Notes: generated by a model from the sequence alone, not told the origin. Positions 52,261 to 61,141 are shown, numbered from the stretch's first letter. The stretch is DNA of 64,000 nucleotides from Paenisporosarcina antarctica (GCF_004367585.1 NZ_CP038015.1:691001-755000), one strand, 5' to 3'. Translations and numbers: made by a program.

Positions 52261-52369
52261 GTATAGTATAAAAATGTAATACTTACGTTTCATTTCATAT
52301 GGAAGAGTTTACTTATAATAAGAGAAAAATGAATTCTGAAAAATAAACAACTAGATGGAGCTGTAGAAT

Positions 52370-53854
52370 ATGTTAATCACGGATACCCTTGGAAAATGGG
52401 CTTCATTGAAACCGAGCTCAATAGCTATTCTAACAAAAACAGAACAGTTTACATTTGAAGAACTCAATCAAAAAGTTAATCTAGTATCTTCGTATTTTCA
52501 GTCACAAGACAATAGTAAATTGATGAAGAAGGTCGTGCTTTTATTACCAAATACTGTTGCTTTTTTACATATGTTTTTAGGTGCGACAAAGGCTGGCTGG
52601 GTAGCAGTACCCTTTGACATAAAATGGACGAGAAAAGAAATAAAAGACCGACTTGATCAATGTTCTCCAAATTTCATATTGACAAACCATGAATATTATC
52701 AAAAAGTGTTTGGCCTTTCCTCCACTATTATCTTACTATCAGAATTAGACCAAATACTAGATGAAAGCGAATATCACTCTTCTGATATTCAAATTAATGA
52801 AGAAGCACCATTTTATATGGGGTTTACTTCAGGATCAACAGGTGCTGCTAAATGCTTCATTAGAAGCCATAAATCTTGGGTGAAGAGCTTTGATTGTAGT
52901 GCGACTGAATTTGGTATCACTCATGAAGATCGTGTATTAGTTCCTGGTCCTCTCGCACATTCATTATTTTTATACGCAGCCATTAGCACGTTGTTCCTAG
53001 GTGGTTCCATCACCCTTATGGAGAAATTTTCAGTAAGTGAAACGTTTGAACATTTATCAAAGTCGAGTATTACAACACTGTATGTAGTTCCAACGATGTT
53101 TGTCCCATTAGTAAAAGAAGCTTGGACGGGCAGTGATAGACAAAAATTAATAAGATTAATTTCTTCTGGGGCAAAATGGGAAGAAGGATTGAAGCAAAAG
53201 GTCCGAAATCAGTTTCAAGAAGCACAGCAATATGAGTTTTACGGAGCATCTGAATTGAGTTTTGTTTCGTATCTTGAGAACGATGGGAATGAACAGAAGA
53301 CAGGATCAGTAGGGAAACCGTTTCATAATGTTGAGATTTCGATTCGTAAAGATGGAAGTGAAGTGGATGTTGGGGAAGTTGGTCTGTTATATGTGAAGAG
53401 TGACATGATTTTTATGGAATATTATCAAAATCAGTCTGAAACAAACCGGGTTTTTGACAATGGATGGGCAACTGTAGGGGATTTAGCTAAACAAGATGAG
53501 GATGGATTCCTAACAATCATTGGTCGAGAAAATAACATGATTATTACGGGAGGGCTGAATGTTTATCCTGAAGAAATTGAAAGTGTTCTTTATCAAATGG
53601 AAGAAATTGAAGAGGTAATGATTCTTGGAATGCCAGACGATTATTGGGGAGAAAAAATTGTTGCAATTATAAAAACAAAAAGTAATCAAATTCTAAAAAA
53701 ACAAGTCATGACATCTTATTGCAGAAAGCAATTAGCAAATTATAAAGTACCTCGAACTTATCACTTTGTGAATTCATTTCCTTATACGTCAAATGGCAAA
53801 ATAGCACGTGCAGAGTTGAAGGAATGTCTTATTCGAAAGGAACAATTGAAATGA
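52370..53854 (+). CDS. YhfT-like AMP-dependent acyl-CoA ligase
   Basis: A 494-residue acyl-activating enzyme. The P-loop is GFTSGSTGAAKCFIRSH near 148-164, where the usual GxPKG reads GAAKC. The adenylate motif is YEFYGASELSF near 287-297, GWATVGDLAKQDEDGFLTIIGRENNMI is the hinge region, and the C-terminal lysine is in YTSNGKIARAEL. Length and gene order (bioY, ligase, thiolase) match B. subtilis YhfT. It would make an acyl-CoA, perhaps from a dicarboxylic or fatty acid linked to biotin precursor supply; the acid is unknown. Its stop overlaps the thiolase start (ATGA). Confidence 0.87.
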   Translation: MLITDTLGKWASLKPSSIAILTKTEQFTFEELNQKVNLVSSYFQSQDNSKLMKKVVLLLPNTVAFLHMFLGATKAGWVAVPFDIKWTRKEIKDRLDQCSPNFILTNHEYYQKVFGLSSTIILLSELDQILDESEYHSSDIQINEEAPFYMGFTSGSTGAAKCFIRSHKSWVKSFDCSATEFGITHEDRVLVPGPLAHSLFLYAAISTLFLGGSITLMEKFSVSETFEHLSKSSITTLYVVPTMFVPLVKEAWTGSDRQKLIRLISSGAKWEEGLKQKVRNQFQEAQQYEFYGASELSFVSYLENDGNEQKTGSVGKPFHNVEISIRKDGSEVDVGEVGLLYVKSDMIFMEYYQNQSETNRVFDNGWATVGDLAKQDEDGFLTIIGRENNMIITGGLNVYPEEIESVLYQMEEIEEVMILGMPDDYWGEKIVAIIKTKSNQILKKQVMTSYCRKQLANYKVPRTYHFVNSFPYTSNGKIARAELKECLIRKEQLK

Positions 53855-54960
53855 ATATACCTGTAGTTGTCAATTCGAAAAGAACGATTATTGGGAAAAA
53901 GGGAGGAGTTTTAAAAGATATTCCACCTGAGCAAATGGTTTCAAAATTGATTAAAGCTCTCTTACTAAATACTGGTATTAAACCTGAAGATGTTTCCGAT
54001 GTTATTCTCGGAAATGTTGTAGGACCTGGTGGGAATTTGGCGAGACTCTCTGCCTTGACAGCTGGGCTTCCACTAGTGGTTCCAGGATTAACCGTTGACC
54101 GTCAGTGCGGTTCAGGTCTTGAAGCGATTAATCTTGCTTGTCGACTTATTCAAGCAGGAGCAGGAGAGATTTACTTGGCAGGTGGGGTAGAGAGCACAAG
54201 TTTGTCGACTTTTCCAAAGCGAGCTCGTTTTTCGCCGGATTCAATCGGAGACCCTGACATGGGAATCGGTGCTGAAAATGTAGCAGAAAAATATGGAGTA
54301 ACTAGAGATGAACAAGATACCTTCGCAGCGTTAAGTTATGAGAGAGCGTATGACTCTTTACATAAAAACCGATTTGTTAGTGAACAGATTTCAATCGTTC
54401 CTTTTGACCGAGATGAAGCATTAAAACCAGGTATGAATTATCAAAAACTCATTCAACGAGCACGACCTATTTTCATAGAAACAGGTACTGTAACAGCCGC
54501 AAATTCGTGTGGGCTCAATGATGGCGCTGCGTTATCGCTCATTCTTTCTGAAAAAAAAGCAAAAGAACTTGGACTTTCGATACATCTGAAATTTAAAGAT
54601 GCAGTTACAGTAGGTGTCGATCCGAATACGCCTGGTATTGGACCAGTTCTAGCAGTGAAAAGACTCCTTTTACAATCTCAATTAACTATGGACGAGATTG
54701 ATATTGTCGAATTAAATGAAGCTTTCTCAGCCCAAGTTGTGGCTTCTGCCAAAGCACTTCAAATACCTTATGAAAGACTTAATAAAGGTGGGGGAGCGAT
54801 TGCCTATGGTCATCCATATGGAGCTTCTGGAGCAATTCTTGTTACTCGACTTTATTCTGAAATGAAGTCTATTCAATGTCGTTATGGTATTGCGACAATC
54901 GGAATAGGCGGCGGACTTGGAATAGCAACCTTATTTGAAAAATATAAGGAGGAAGAATGA
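53851..54960 (+). CDS. YhfS-like thiolase lacking the second catalytic cysteine
   Basis: A 369-residue thiolase (acetyl-CoA acyltransferase). The acyl-accepting cysteine is Cys86 in DRQCGSGLEAI, with VELNEAFSAQ and GHPYGASGA as the other two active-site loops. The C-terminal loop that normally reads CxGGG reads GIGGG, so the usual base cysteine is Gly351. The frame opens at 53824, but AAAGGAA precedes the ATG at 53851, which also overlaps the upstream stop. It follows the ligase as in B. subtilis yhfT-yhfS. It may still condense or cleave acyl-CoA, or it may have a changed reaction; this is unresolved. Confidence 0.9.
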   Translation: MNIPVVVNSKRTIIGKKGGVLKDIPPEQMVSKLIKALLLNTGIKPEDVSDVILGNVVGPGGNLARLSALTAGLPLVVPGLTVDRQCGSGLEAINLACRLIQAGAGEIYLAGGVESTSLSTFPKRARFSPDSIGDPDMGIGAENVAEKYGVTRDEQDTFAALSYERAYDSLHKNRFVSEQISIVPFDRDEALKPGMNYQKLIQRARPIFIETGTVTAANSCGLNDGAALSLILSEKKAKELGLSIHLKFKDAVTVGVDPNTPGIGPVLAVKRLLLQSQLTMDEIDIVELNEAFSAQVVASAKALQIPYERLNKGGGAIAYGHPYGASGAILVTRLYSEMKSIQCRYGIATIGIGGGLGIATLFEKYKEEE

Positions 54961-55383
54961 ATGGATTACTATTCCTATGAAGGATTTACAACTTCTTCCT
55001 TTAAAGTAGCAGTCACCAGAGAAATGATTGCTGATTATGCACGTTCAATCGAAGAAACCGAATCGCTATTTTTCAATTACAAAGAAGCTATTAATAAAGG
55101 GTACGCTGATATTCCAGCACCACCCTGCATGCTTATGATTTTTTGGCAAAATATTAAAGTACCTTGGATGAATGGAGGTGACTCTTTTATTCATAAATAT
55201 CAATCAATTAACTATAATGAACCAGTGATGGCGGGCCAAACTTATATGTGTATGATCACGTTAAAGTCGGTTAAATCTAAACGCTCATTCCTTGTTTTGG
55301 ATAATGAACTAGTTGGTCAAAATGAAAAAGGTAAAGTCATCTTCACTTCAAACTCTACACTAATTGGGGAGATGAAAAAGTGA
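54961..55383 (+). CDS. MaoC-type hot-dog protein, N-terminal dehydratase-like subunit
   Basis: A 140-residue hot-dog-fold protein with the FAS1-like/MaoC N-terminal domain layout: VTREMIADYARSIEETESLFFN, a gap, then ADIPAPPCMLMIFWQN and SINYNEPVMAGQTYMCMITLKSV. It lacks the catalytic DxNxxH motif, which is present in the next gene. Pairs of one catalytic and one non-catalytic hot-dog subunit form hydratase/dehydratase heteromers in other bacteria. It starts directly after the thiolase stop and overlaps the following GTG start by four bases. Confidence 0.82.
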   Translation: MDYYSYEGFTTSSFKVAVTREMIADYARSIEETESLFFNYKEAINKGYADIPAPPCMLMIFWQNIKVPWMNGGDSFIHKYQSINYNEPVMAGQTYMCMITLKSVKSKRSFLVLDNELVGQNEKGKVIFTSNSTLIGEMKK

Positions 55384-55796
55384 ATACGTTATTTGATATA
55401 GAAGTTGGTCATTCACTCGAGACGATCTCAATTAAAAACGTTCCTTCGATTTGGATTACAAGATATGCAGAAGTTTCAAAAGATTTCAATCCAATTCATA
55501 TAGACCAAGAGGCTGCACAACAAAAGGGATTTGATCAGCCCATCGTTCATGGAATGCTCACTATGGGTTTCACAGGTCGAATACTGTCGTCTTATATGAA
55601 TGCCCACTTACTGATAGAACAAATGAATGTCATGTTTCTTGCACCTCTGCAGGTTGGAGAAGGAGTGGAATTAACAGGCGTTGTCAAAGAGAAATCTGTT
55701 GCTGAAGTTAAGGTAGAAGTAACAGGTATGAGCAGTAGTGGACATAGAGTGATTCGAGGTGAGATAGTAGTTAAGAATAGAAAAATAAACTCATAG
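55380..55796 (+). CDS. MaoC-type hydratase/dehydratase, catalytic subunit
   Basis: A 138-residue single hot-dog enoyl-CoA hydratase/dehydratase. The hydratase-2 motif is DFNPIHIDQEAAQQKGF at about 35-51, with Asp35 and His40 as the catalytic pair, followed by QPIVHGMLTMGF, a hallmark of MaoC proteins. The start is GTG, overlapping the previous stop. With the upstream protein it probably forms a two-subunit (R)-hydratase or dehydratase acting on the acyl-CoA made by the ligase and thiolase. This extends the yhfTS unit beyond the B. subtilis arrangement; the substrate is unknown. Confidence 0.88.
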   Translation: MNTLFDIEVGHSLETISIKNVPSIWITRYAEVSKDFNPIHIDQEAAQQKGFDQPIVHGMLTMGFTGRILSSYMNAHLLIEQMNVMFLAPLQVGEGVELTGVVKEKSVAEVKVEVTGMSSSGHRVIRGEIVVKNRKINS

Positions 55797-55887
55797 AATA
55801 TTAATTCAATCGTTTCATGACATATTAGAATGGAAAAGAAACCAAAACATGTTATGATGGTTACGAACAATTGAATAGTAATATCTT

Positions 55888-56009
55888 CCACTAGGGGGAC
55901 CTTTCTATAAGTAAATAGAAATTATTTACTTACTTATATAGGTTGAGATTAAAGTAATACTTTAAGACCCTTAGAACCTGATCTGGTTTACACCAGCGTA
56001 GGAAAGTGG
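55888..56009 (+). promoter_or_regulatory. TPP riboswitch 1, with a long P3 extension
   Basis: The THI-box core runs CCACTAGGGGG, TTGAGAT, AGACCC...AGAACCTGATCTGG, then CCAGCGTAGGAAAGTGG, which closes P1. Between GGGGG and TGAGAT is an extended hairpin with TAAGTAAATA/TATTTACTTA arms. Thiamin pyrophosphate binding should free the downstream terminator. It controls tenA and the thiamin-thiazole operon. Confidence 0.93.
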
Positions 56010-56047
56010 AGTTGCGGAGCAATACGTTTCTACCTATTTTTCCAATA

Positions 56048-56086
56048 CAACCACTTTCTTATGATTATTAAGAAAGTGGTTTTTTA
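56048..56086 (+). terminator. TPP riboswitch 1 terminator
   Basis: A 12- to 13-bp perfect stem AACCACTTTCTTA followed by TTTTT. Its 5' arm CCACTTTC can instead pair with the aptamer 3' end GAAAGTGG (56002-56009), giving a direct antiterminator. Confidence 0.93.
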
Positions 56087-56212
56087 TATGCAAAAATATG
56101 AAAGTATATATTTTTAAGAGTATTTTCTTAATTCGAGCTAGTGTTGAGCTTTGCGCTTTTCTTATAAATCAGGGATTACTATTCGAGTAAAATTATTGAG
56201 GAGGAAGTATTC

Positions 56213-56893
56213 ATGACATTTTCTAAGCTTTTAAGAGAGGAATCCGATTACATTTGGAAAGCAAGCTTTCATCATCCGTTTGTAATCGGAATTGGGGATG
56301 GTACATTGTCTTTAGAAAGTTTCAGGTATTACGTCATGCAGGATTCTTATTATTTGTCCCATTTTGCAAGGGTTCAAGCTTTAGGTGCTGCAAGGGCAAA
56401 GGATCTTGACACTACAAGTAGATTAGCATCTCATGCACAGGGAACATATGAAGCAGAATTGTCTTTACATCGAAACTTTTCACGTCGTCTTGGAATTACT
56501 GAAGCAGAACAAGCAAACTTCAAGCCGTCACCTACTGCTTATGCATATACATCCCATATGTATCGTGTGGCATATCAAGGACATTTAGGTGATATTATCG
56601 CAGCAATATTACCTTGCTACTGGCTTTACTATGAAATTGGGGAGAAACTGCAGACGTGTTCCCCTGAAGAACCAATTTACCAAGATTGGATTGCAGCATA
56701 TGGTGGAGAAGGTTTTAGAACATTAGTCGAGGAACAAATTAATAGACTAGACAAGATTGCTGAAAAGCTAACAGAGGATGACCGTGAGCAAATGAAAGAA
56801 CATTTTATCATTAGTAGTCATTACGAATATTCATTTTGGGAAATGGCTTACAATTTAGAGGGATGGCCGGTCCGAAAAGGAGCATTGAATTAA
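56213..56893 (+). CDS. tenA: Aminopyrimidine aminohydrolase / thiaminase II TenA
   Basis: TenA hydrolyses aminopyrimidines from degraded thiamin to hydroxymethylpyrimidine, allowing salvage. The 226-residue helical protein has its catalytic cysteine at Cys135 in AILPCYWLYYEIG, the same number as in B. subtilis TenA, and the later SHYEYSFWEMAY block with the conserved glutamate. AGGAGGAAG precedes the ATG. It is the first gene after TPP riboswitch 1 and is itself followed by a second TPP riboswitch. Confidence 0.95.
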   Translation: MTFSKLLREESDYIWKASFHHPFVIGIGDGTLSLESFRYYVMQDSYYLSHFARVQALGAARAKDLDTTSRLASHAQGTYEAELSLHRNFSRRLGITEAEQANFKPSPTAYAYTSHMYRVAYQGHLGDIIAAILPCYWLYYEIGEKLQTCSPEEPIYQDWIAAYGGEGFRTLVEEQINRLDKIAEKLTEDDREQMKEHFIISSHYEYSFWEMAYNLEGWPVRKGALN

Positions 56894-56928
56894 TATTTTG
56901 TAACAGTCTCATATAATTGAATATAAAC

Positions 56929-57013
56929 ACACTAGGGGAGTCTTTAAAGACTGAGATGGAGAAAATCCAGACCCTTTGAACCTGATCTAATTAGAACTGG
57001 CGTAGGGAAGTGG
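56929..57013 (+). promoter_or_regulatory. TPP riboswitch 2, between tenA and tenI
   Basis: CACACTAGGGG, AGTCTTTAAAGACT as a compact P3, TGAGATGG, AGACCCTTTGAACCTGATCT, then CTGGCGTAGGGAAGTGG. All THI-box blocks are present in a normal-size aptamer. Its location inside the thi operon is the unusual point. Confidence 0.95.
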
Positions 57014-57045
57014 AAATGTAATTATAGTCTATACATATAATAACA

Positions 57046-57073
57046 AACCACTCCAACGCCGGGGTGGTTTTTT
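57046..57073 (+). terminator. TPP riboswitch 2 terminator
   Basis: The stem ACCACTCC/GGGGTGGT, with one G-T pair and a 6-base loop, followed by six T residues; the 5' arm ACCACT can alternatively pair with the aptamer end AGTGG. Confidence 0.9.
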
Positions 57074-57138
57074 GATTTCTGGAATTATAGATTTTAAGGG
57101 TATCATCTTTGCTTTCAAAAATGAGGAGGATAGTTGGA

Positions 57139-57744
57139 ATGAAAAATGCAGAATTACATGTCATATCCACTGGGAAACAGGAACCTCAGAAATTAGCGGA
57201 AATTGTAGGTCAGATCCATCCATATATCGATGCCATTCATATTCGTGAAAAGGCTAAAACGGCCAATGAGATTTACGAAATGGTGAATTTATTAACAGAC
57301 CATAATGTTCCACTTTCTAAAATAATTATCAATGATCGAGTAGATGTTGCCATTGTGTCGAAAGTAGCAGGAGTCCAACTAGCCTATCATTCTTTACCTG
57401 TAGATATTGTTAAAAAACAGTTTACAAGCTTGAGAGTTGGATGTTCTGTGCATTCAATTGACGAGGGGCAAACTGCACAAGAACTAGGAGCAGATTATGT
57501 TATTTTCGGACATGTTTTTCCCACCCAATCGAAGCCAGGATTAGTATCTAAGGGTTTAAATCAATTAGAACTGTTAGCTCATCATGTTTCAATTCCAGTA
57601 GTAGCGATAGGTGGTATAAAATCTACAAATATTAGAGGAGTCATCGATGCAGGTGCACAGGGAATTGCTGTGATGTCTGGGGTCTTGGAAGCAGAAAATC
57701 CATTATCAGCAGTAAAAGAATATTATCAAAATCTATCTACTTAA
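57139..57744 (+). CDS. tenI: Thiazole tautomerase TenI
   Basis: A 201-residue TIM-barrel protein of the thiamin-phosphate-synthase superfamily. In B. subtilis TenI aromatises the thiazole tautomer made by ThiG. Recognisable blocks are IDAIHIREKAK, KIIINDRVDVAIVSKVAGVQLAYHSLP, GCSVHSIDEG, DYVIFGHVFPTQSKPG and VVAIGGIKSTN. Position after tenA and before thiO supports TenI over ThiE. The frame opens at 57109, but GAGGAGG stands 9 bases before the ATG at 57139, which is preferred. ThiE would need to be encoded elsewhere. Confidence 0.9.
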   Translation: MKNAELHVISTGKQEPQKLAEIVGQIHPYIDAIHIREKAKTANEIYEMVNLLTDHNVPLSKIIINDRVDVAIVSKVAGVQLAYHSLPVDIVKKQFTSLRVGCSVHSIDEGQTAQELGADYVIFGHVFPTQSKPGLVSKGLNQLELLAHHVSIPVVAIGGIKSTNIRGVIDAGAQGIAVMSGVLEAENPLSAVKEYYQNLST

Positions 57745-57789
57745 CTAATGAATTCTATTAAAAATTTTTATGGAAGAAGGGAATTTTTG

Positions 57790-58914
57790 ATGAGCTATGT
57801 ATATGATGCAATCGTAGTAGGAGGCGGAGTGATCGGGGGAGCCATTGCTTATAACCTTGCAAAACGAGGGGGTAAGGTCCTTTTGCTGGAAAAAGAACGA
57901 CTTGCTAGTAAAGCCTCTGGAGCTGCTGCTGGGATGCTGGGTGCTCAAGCTGAAATGGATGGAGAAGGATCACTTTTTCAATTAGCTAGAAAAAGTAGAG
58001 CGATGTTTACCCAACTAGCTGGCGAAATAAAGGAGACGAGTGGAATAGATATTGAACTTATAAATAAAGGCATGTTAAAGGTTGCCTTAAATGAACAGCA
58101 ACAGCACGAATATAAGCGAGTCATTGCTATCCAACGACAAAGTGGAGAGCAAGCCGATTGGATGACAGGGGAAGAGGTAAGAAGAAAAGAGCCAGTATTG
58201 TCTGATGCGATTACAGGAGCAATGCATCTTGAAAAAGATGGGCAAGTAGAAGCGACTCAGTTAACTTTAGGGTTTTTAAAGTCTGCAGTAGCACGTGGTG
58301 TAGTAATAAAGGAATTCGTAGAAGTATATTACTTTCAGCTGTCAAAAGGGAAAGTCTCGGGTGTTGTAACGAATGAAGGAAATTTTTATAGTGAAAATGT
58401 CATTGTGGCAGGTGGTGCTTGGAGTAAGAAGTTACTTTCAAAAACAGGCTTACAGCTAGATACCTATCCTGTGAAGGGGGAATGTTTTTCTGTTGTTTCA
58501 CATAGTCAAATACTAACGACTACAGTATTTTCGCATGGTTGCTACCTTGTCCCTAAGAAGTGGGGAAGAATCATTGTCGGTGCAACTGTAAAGCCAAGAA
58601 CATTTTGCAAAAAAGTTACGGTAGAGGGAATATCCATACTGATGGAACAAGCAAAAAAACTGATGCCGTCCATTGTTGAAGCAGAATGGGAGCGGGCGTG
58701 GGCTGGCATTCGACCGCAAACCGCTGATGGGCTTCCGTACTTAGGAGAACACCCTATATACAAAGGTTTATTTATTGCAACAGGGCATTTTAGAAATGGA
58801 ATATTACTTTCTCCTATAACTGGTGAGGTTATCGCCGACTTGGTTGAAGGTAAACCAACATCACTAAATTTGGAACCTTTTCGGGTAGATCGTTTGGTCA
58901 GGCAATTAACATAA
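57790..58914 (+). CDS. thiO: Glycine oxidase ThiO
   Basis: A 374-residue FAD amine oxidase that turns glycine into iminoglycine for thiazole synthesis. The dinucleotide motif is AIVVGGGVIGGAIAYNLAKRG at the N-terminus, followed by LLEKERLASKASGAAAGMLGAQAE, a ThiO hallmark. The C-terminal GIRPQTADGLPYLGEH and ATGHFRNGILLSPITGE close the FAD site. The open frame starts at 57748 without an SD site; GAAGGGAA precedes the ATG at 57790, giving MSYVYDAIVVGGG. It sits between tenI and thiS as in B. subtilis. Confidence 0.93.
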   Translation: MSYVYDAIVVGGGVIGGAIAYNLAKRGGKVLLLEKERLASKASGAAAGMLGAQAEMDGEGSLFQLARKSRAMFTQLAGEIKETSGIDIELINKGMLKVALNEQQQHEYKRVIAIQRQSGEQADWMTGEEVRRKEPVLSDAITGAMHLEKDGQVEATQLTLGFLKSAVARGVVIKEFVEVYYFQLSKGKVSGVVTNEGNFYSENVIVAGGAWSKKLLSKTGLQLDTYPVKGECFSVVSHSQILTTTVFSHGCYLVPKKWGRIIVGATVKPRTFCKKVTVEGISILMEQAKKLMPSIVEAEWERAWAGIRPQTADGLPYLGEHPIYKGLFIATGHFRNGILLSPITGEVIADLVEGKPTSLNLEPFRVDRLVRQLT

Positions 58915-58930
58915 AAAAGGAGTGAAGCAA

Positions 58931-59134
58931 ATGGAATTAGTGATTAACGGGAACAAAATAGAAGTCCCAAATACGGTGGAAACAGTAGCTAACCTTTTGC
59001 AGCACTTCGAATTACAACAAAAGGTAGTTATCGTTGAATGGAATGAAATGATATTGGAAAAAACATCACACCAAGAAACCGAACTTAGTGATGGGGATAA
59101 AGTTGAGTTAGTTCATTTTGTAGGAGGCGGATGA
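58931..59134 (+). CDS. thiS: Sulfur carrier protein ThiS
   Basis: A 67-residue beta-grasp sulfur carrier whose C-terminal Gly-Gly (VHFVGGG) is adenylated by ThiF and then thiocarboxylated for thiazole formation. A GTG at 58922 is in frame but lies on the AAAGGAGTG ribosome site; the ATG at 58931, giving [12 protein letters not shown], is the normal family start. It is coupled to thiG by overlap. It ends in three glycines rather than two. Confidence 0.94.
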   Translation: MELVINGNKIEVPNTVETVANLLQHFELQQKVVIVEWNEMILEKTSHQETELSDGDKVELVHFVGGG

Positions 59135-59136
59135 CG

Positions 59137-59904
59137 ATGTTAAAGATTGGATCATATGAATTCACGTCAAGGTTATTATTGGGGACTGGAAAATATCCTG
59201 ATTTTGATATTCAAAAAGAAGCAGTAGCTGTTTCAGGAGCAGAGATATTAACGTTCTCTGTTCGTAGGATGAATATATTTGAACCAAGTCTACCTAATTT
59301 TTTAGAAAAATTAGACCTAAAAAAGTATATTTTACTGCCAAATACGGCAGGTGCAAAGACAGCAATAGAAGCGGTTCGAATTGCTAAATTAGCTAAAGCT
59401 TCTGGTCTTTGTGACATGATTAAAGTTGAAGTAATTGGATGCCAAAAAACGTTATTGCCTGATCCTATAGAAACATTAAAGGCTTCAGAAGAACTGTTAA
59501 AAGAGGGATTTACCGTTTTACCCTATACATCAGACGACGTTCTATTAGCTAAACGATTAGAAGAATTAGGCTGTCACGCCATTATGCCAGGTGCATCACC
59601 CATTGGTTCTGGTCAAGGGATCATTAATCCATTAAACCTTAGCTTTATTATCGAACAGGCAAAAGTGCCTATAATAATTGATGCTGGAATTGGGACGCCT
59701 TCTGACGCAGCCGTCGCGATGGAGTTAGGTGCTGACGGTGTATTACTTAATACTGCTGTTTCAGGAGCAAATGATCCAGTGAAAATGGCATTGGCTATGA
59801 AGCTAGCGATTGAAGCGGGACGATTAGGATTTGAAGCAGGTCGTATTCCGAAAAAGCGATATGCAACAGCTAGTAGCCCTTCGGAAGGGATGAGCTTTAG
59901 TTGA
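59137..59904 (+). CDS. thiG: Thiazole synthase ThiG
   Basis: ThiG condenses deoxyxylulose phosphate, iminoglycine and ThiS-thiocarboxylate into thiazole phosphate. The TIM barrel shows [20 protein letters not shown], and MIKVEVIG with the Schiff-base lysine, [33 protein letters not shown] and [11 protein letters not shown]. An ATG at 59131 overlaps the thiS stop but is only 3 bases from AGGAGG; the ATG at 59137 is 9 bases away, gives MLKIGSYEF, and numbers the lysine as Lys96, the same as in B. subtilis. Its stop overlaps the TTG start of thiF. Confidence 0.95.
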   Translation: MLKIGSYEFTSRLLLGTGKYPDFDIQKEAVAVSGAEILTFSVRRMNIFEPSLPNFLEKLDLKKYILLPNTAGAKTAIEAVRIAKLAKASGLCDMIKVEVIGCQKTLLPDPIETLKASEELLKEGFTVLPYTSDDVLLAKRLEELGCHAIMPGASPIGSGQGIINPLNLSFIIEQAKVPIIIDAGIGTPSDAAVAMELGADGVLLNTAVSGANDPVKMALAMKLAIEAGRLGFEAGRIPKKRYATASSPSEGMSFS

Positions 59905-60920
59905 ATGAACGTTATTCACGACAAGAACTATTCGCTCCAATAGGGTCACAAGGTCAATCAAAATTAAGAAAAAAACATGTATTAGTAATTGGTGCAGGAG
60001 CACTTGGGACGGGGAGCGCCGAAGTGCTTGTTCGTGCAGGGATAGGGAAGTTGACTATTGTGGATAGGGACTACGTGGAATGGAGTAATCTCCAACGTCA
60101 ACAGCTTTATACCGAAAGGGATGCGGATCAGCGAATTCCAAAAGCTATCGCAGCGAAAGAACACTTAATGCTTATAAATTCGGAGGTAGAGATTGAGTGT
60201 CATGTGATGGATGTGTCTGTAGAGGAAATGGTACAGCTTGTTAAAGACGTGGATCTAATCATGGATGCAACTGATAATTTTGATATCCGGATGATTATAA
60301 ATGATATTTCCCAGAAGTTTCAGATTCCCTGGATATATGGTGCGTGTGTTGGAAGTTATGGAATTACCTTTACTGTACTTCCAGGAGAAACTCCTTGTTT
60401 AAATTGTTTGCTAGAAACTGTGCCAATGGGTGGGGTGACTTGTGATACCGTCGGAATTATTAGTCCTGCTGTTCAAATGGTCGTTTCTTATCAAACTACA
60501 GAAGCCTTAAAACTTTTGATTGGAGATTATTATGCATTAAGAAAAAAACTTGTTTCATTTGATCTGTGGAAAAATCAATATGCAGATATTAACGTAGACA
60601 AGATTAAGAAAGAAAGTTGTTTATCTTGCGGTTCAAATCCTACATATCCGTATTTAGCTTTTTCAAACCAAACAAAAACCGCCGTATTATGTGGAAGAGA
60701 TACCGTTCAAATAAGACCTCCTGAAACAATGGATAGAAATTTAGAAAGTTTGGCTAAGGTTCTTTCAGAACAAGGAGGGAAGATTTCACAAAATCCATAC
60801 TTACTTTCTTTTTCAATTGGTGATCATCGCCTAGTTATTTTTAAAGATGGACGGGTATTAATCCACGGAACAAAAGACATTGCTGAAGCTAGAACTTTAT
60901 ATCATCGCTACTTGGGTTGA
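59901..60920 (+). CDS. thiF: ThiF/MoeB-family ThiS adenylyltransferase
   Basis: A 339-residue E1-like enzyme that adenylates ThiS. Blocks: [19 protein letters not shown] for nucleotide binding near 31-49, [19 protein letters not shown], and the zinc cysteines CLNC and CLSCG, with the cysteine of GVTCDTVGI in between. The final 90 residues are an extra C-terminal region not needed for the E1 core. It starts at TTG overlapping the thiG stop (TTGA). In B. subtilis thiD follows; here only a remnant remains. Confidence 0.94.
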   Translation: MNERYSRQELFAPIGSQGQSKLRKKHVLVIGAGALGTGSAEVLVRAGIGKLTIVDRDYVEWSNLQRQQLYTERDADQRIPKAIAAKEHLMLINSEVEIECHVMDVSVEEMVQLVKDVDLIMDATDNFDIRMIINDISQKFQIPWIYGACVGSYGITFTVLPGETPCLNCLLETVPMGGVTCDTVGIISPAVQMVVSYQTTEALKLLIGDYYALRKKLVSFDLWKNQYADINVDKIKKESCLSCGSNPTYPYLAFSNQTKTAVLCGRDTVQIRPPETMDRNLESLAKVLSEQGGKISQNPYLLSFSIGDHRLVIFKDGRVLIHGTKDIAEARTLYHRYLG

Positions 60921-60951
60921 TATTTGCTAATGGAATAATAGAATAAATAAC

Positions 60952-61141
60952 AAGTGCGAAAGCATTAACAATTGCAGGGGCTGATAGTGGACGCTGTGCT
61001 GAAATTTAAACAGATATAAAGTTTCCGGTTAAATCAATAGTAGACGTAGTAATTAATAATGGTGCAGATTGGTGTAGCAATCATAACATCGATCATCCAG
61101 CAGTTTCTCCTAAAATAGCAGTACATGAATTACTGAGTTAA
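60952..61141 (+). pseudogene. thiD: Decayed thiD remnant (HMP/HMP-phosphate kinase)
   Basis: Reading from 60955, the bases give AKALTIAGADSGRCAEI, then a stop and TDIK, which resembles the ThiD start KALTIAGSDSGGGAGIQADIK with substitutions and a nonsense codon. Nothing of the rest of ThiD could be recognised; a short frame VDVVINNGADWC... ending at about 61141 has no family I know. Position directly after thiF, where thiD lies in B. subtilis, supports the call. The 3' part is less certain. Confidence 0.6.
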
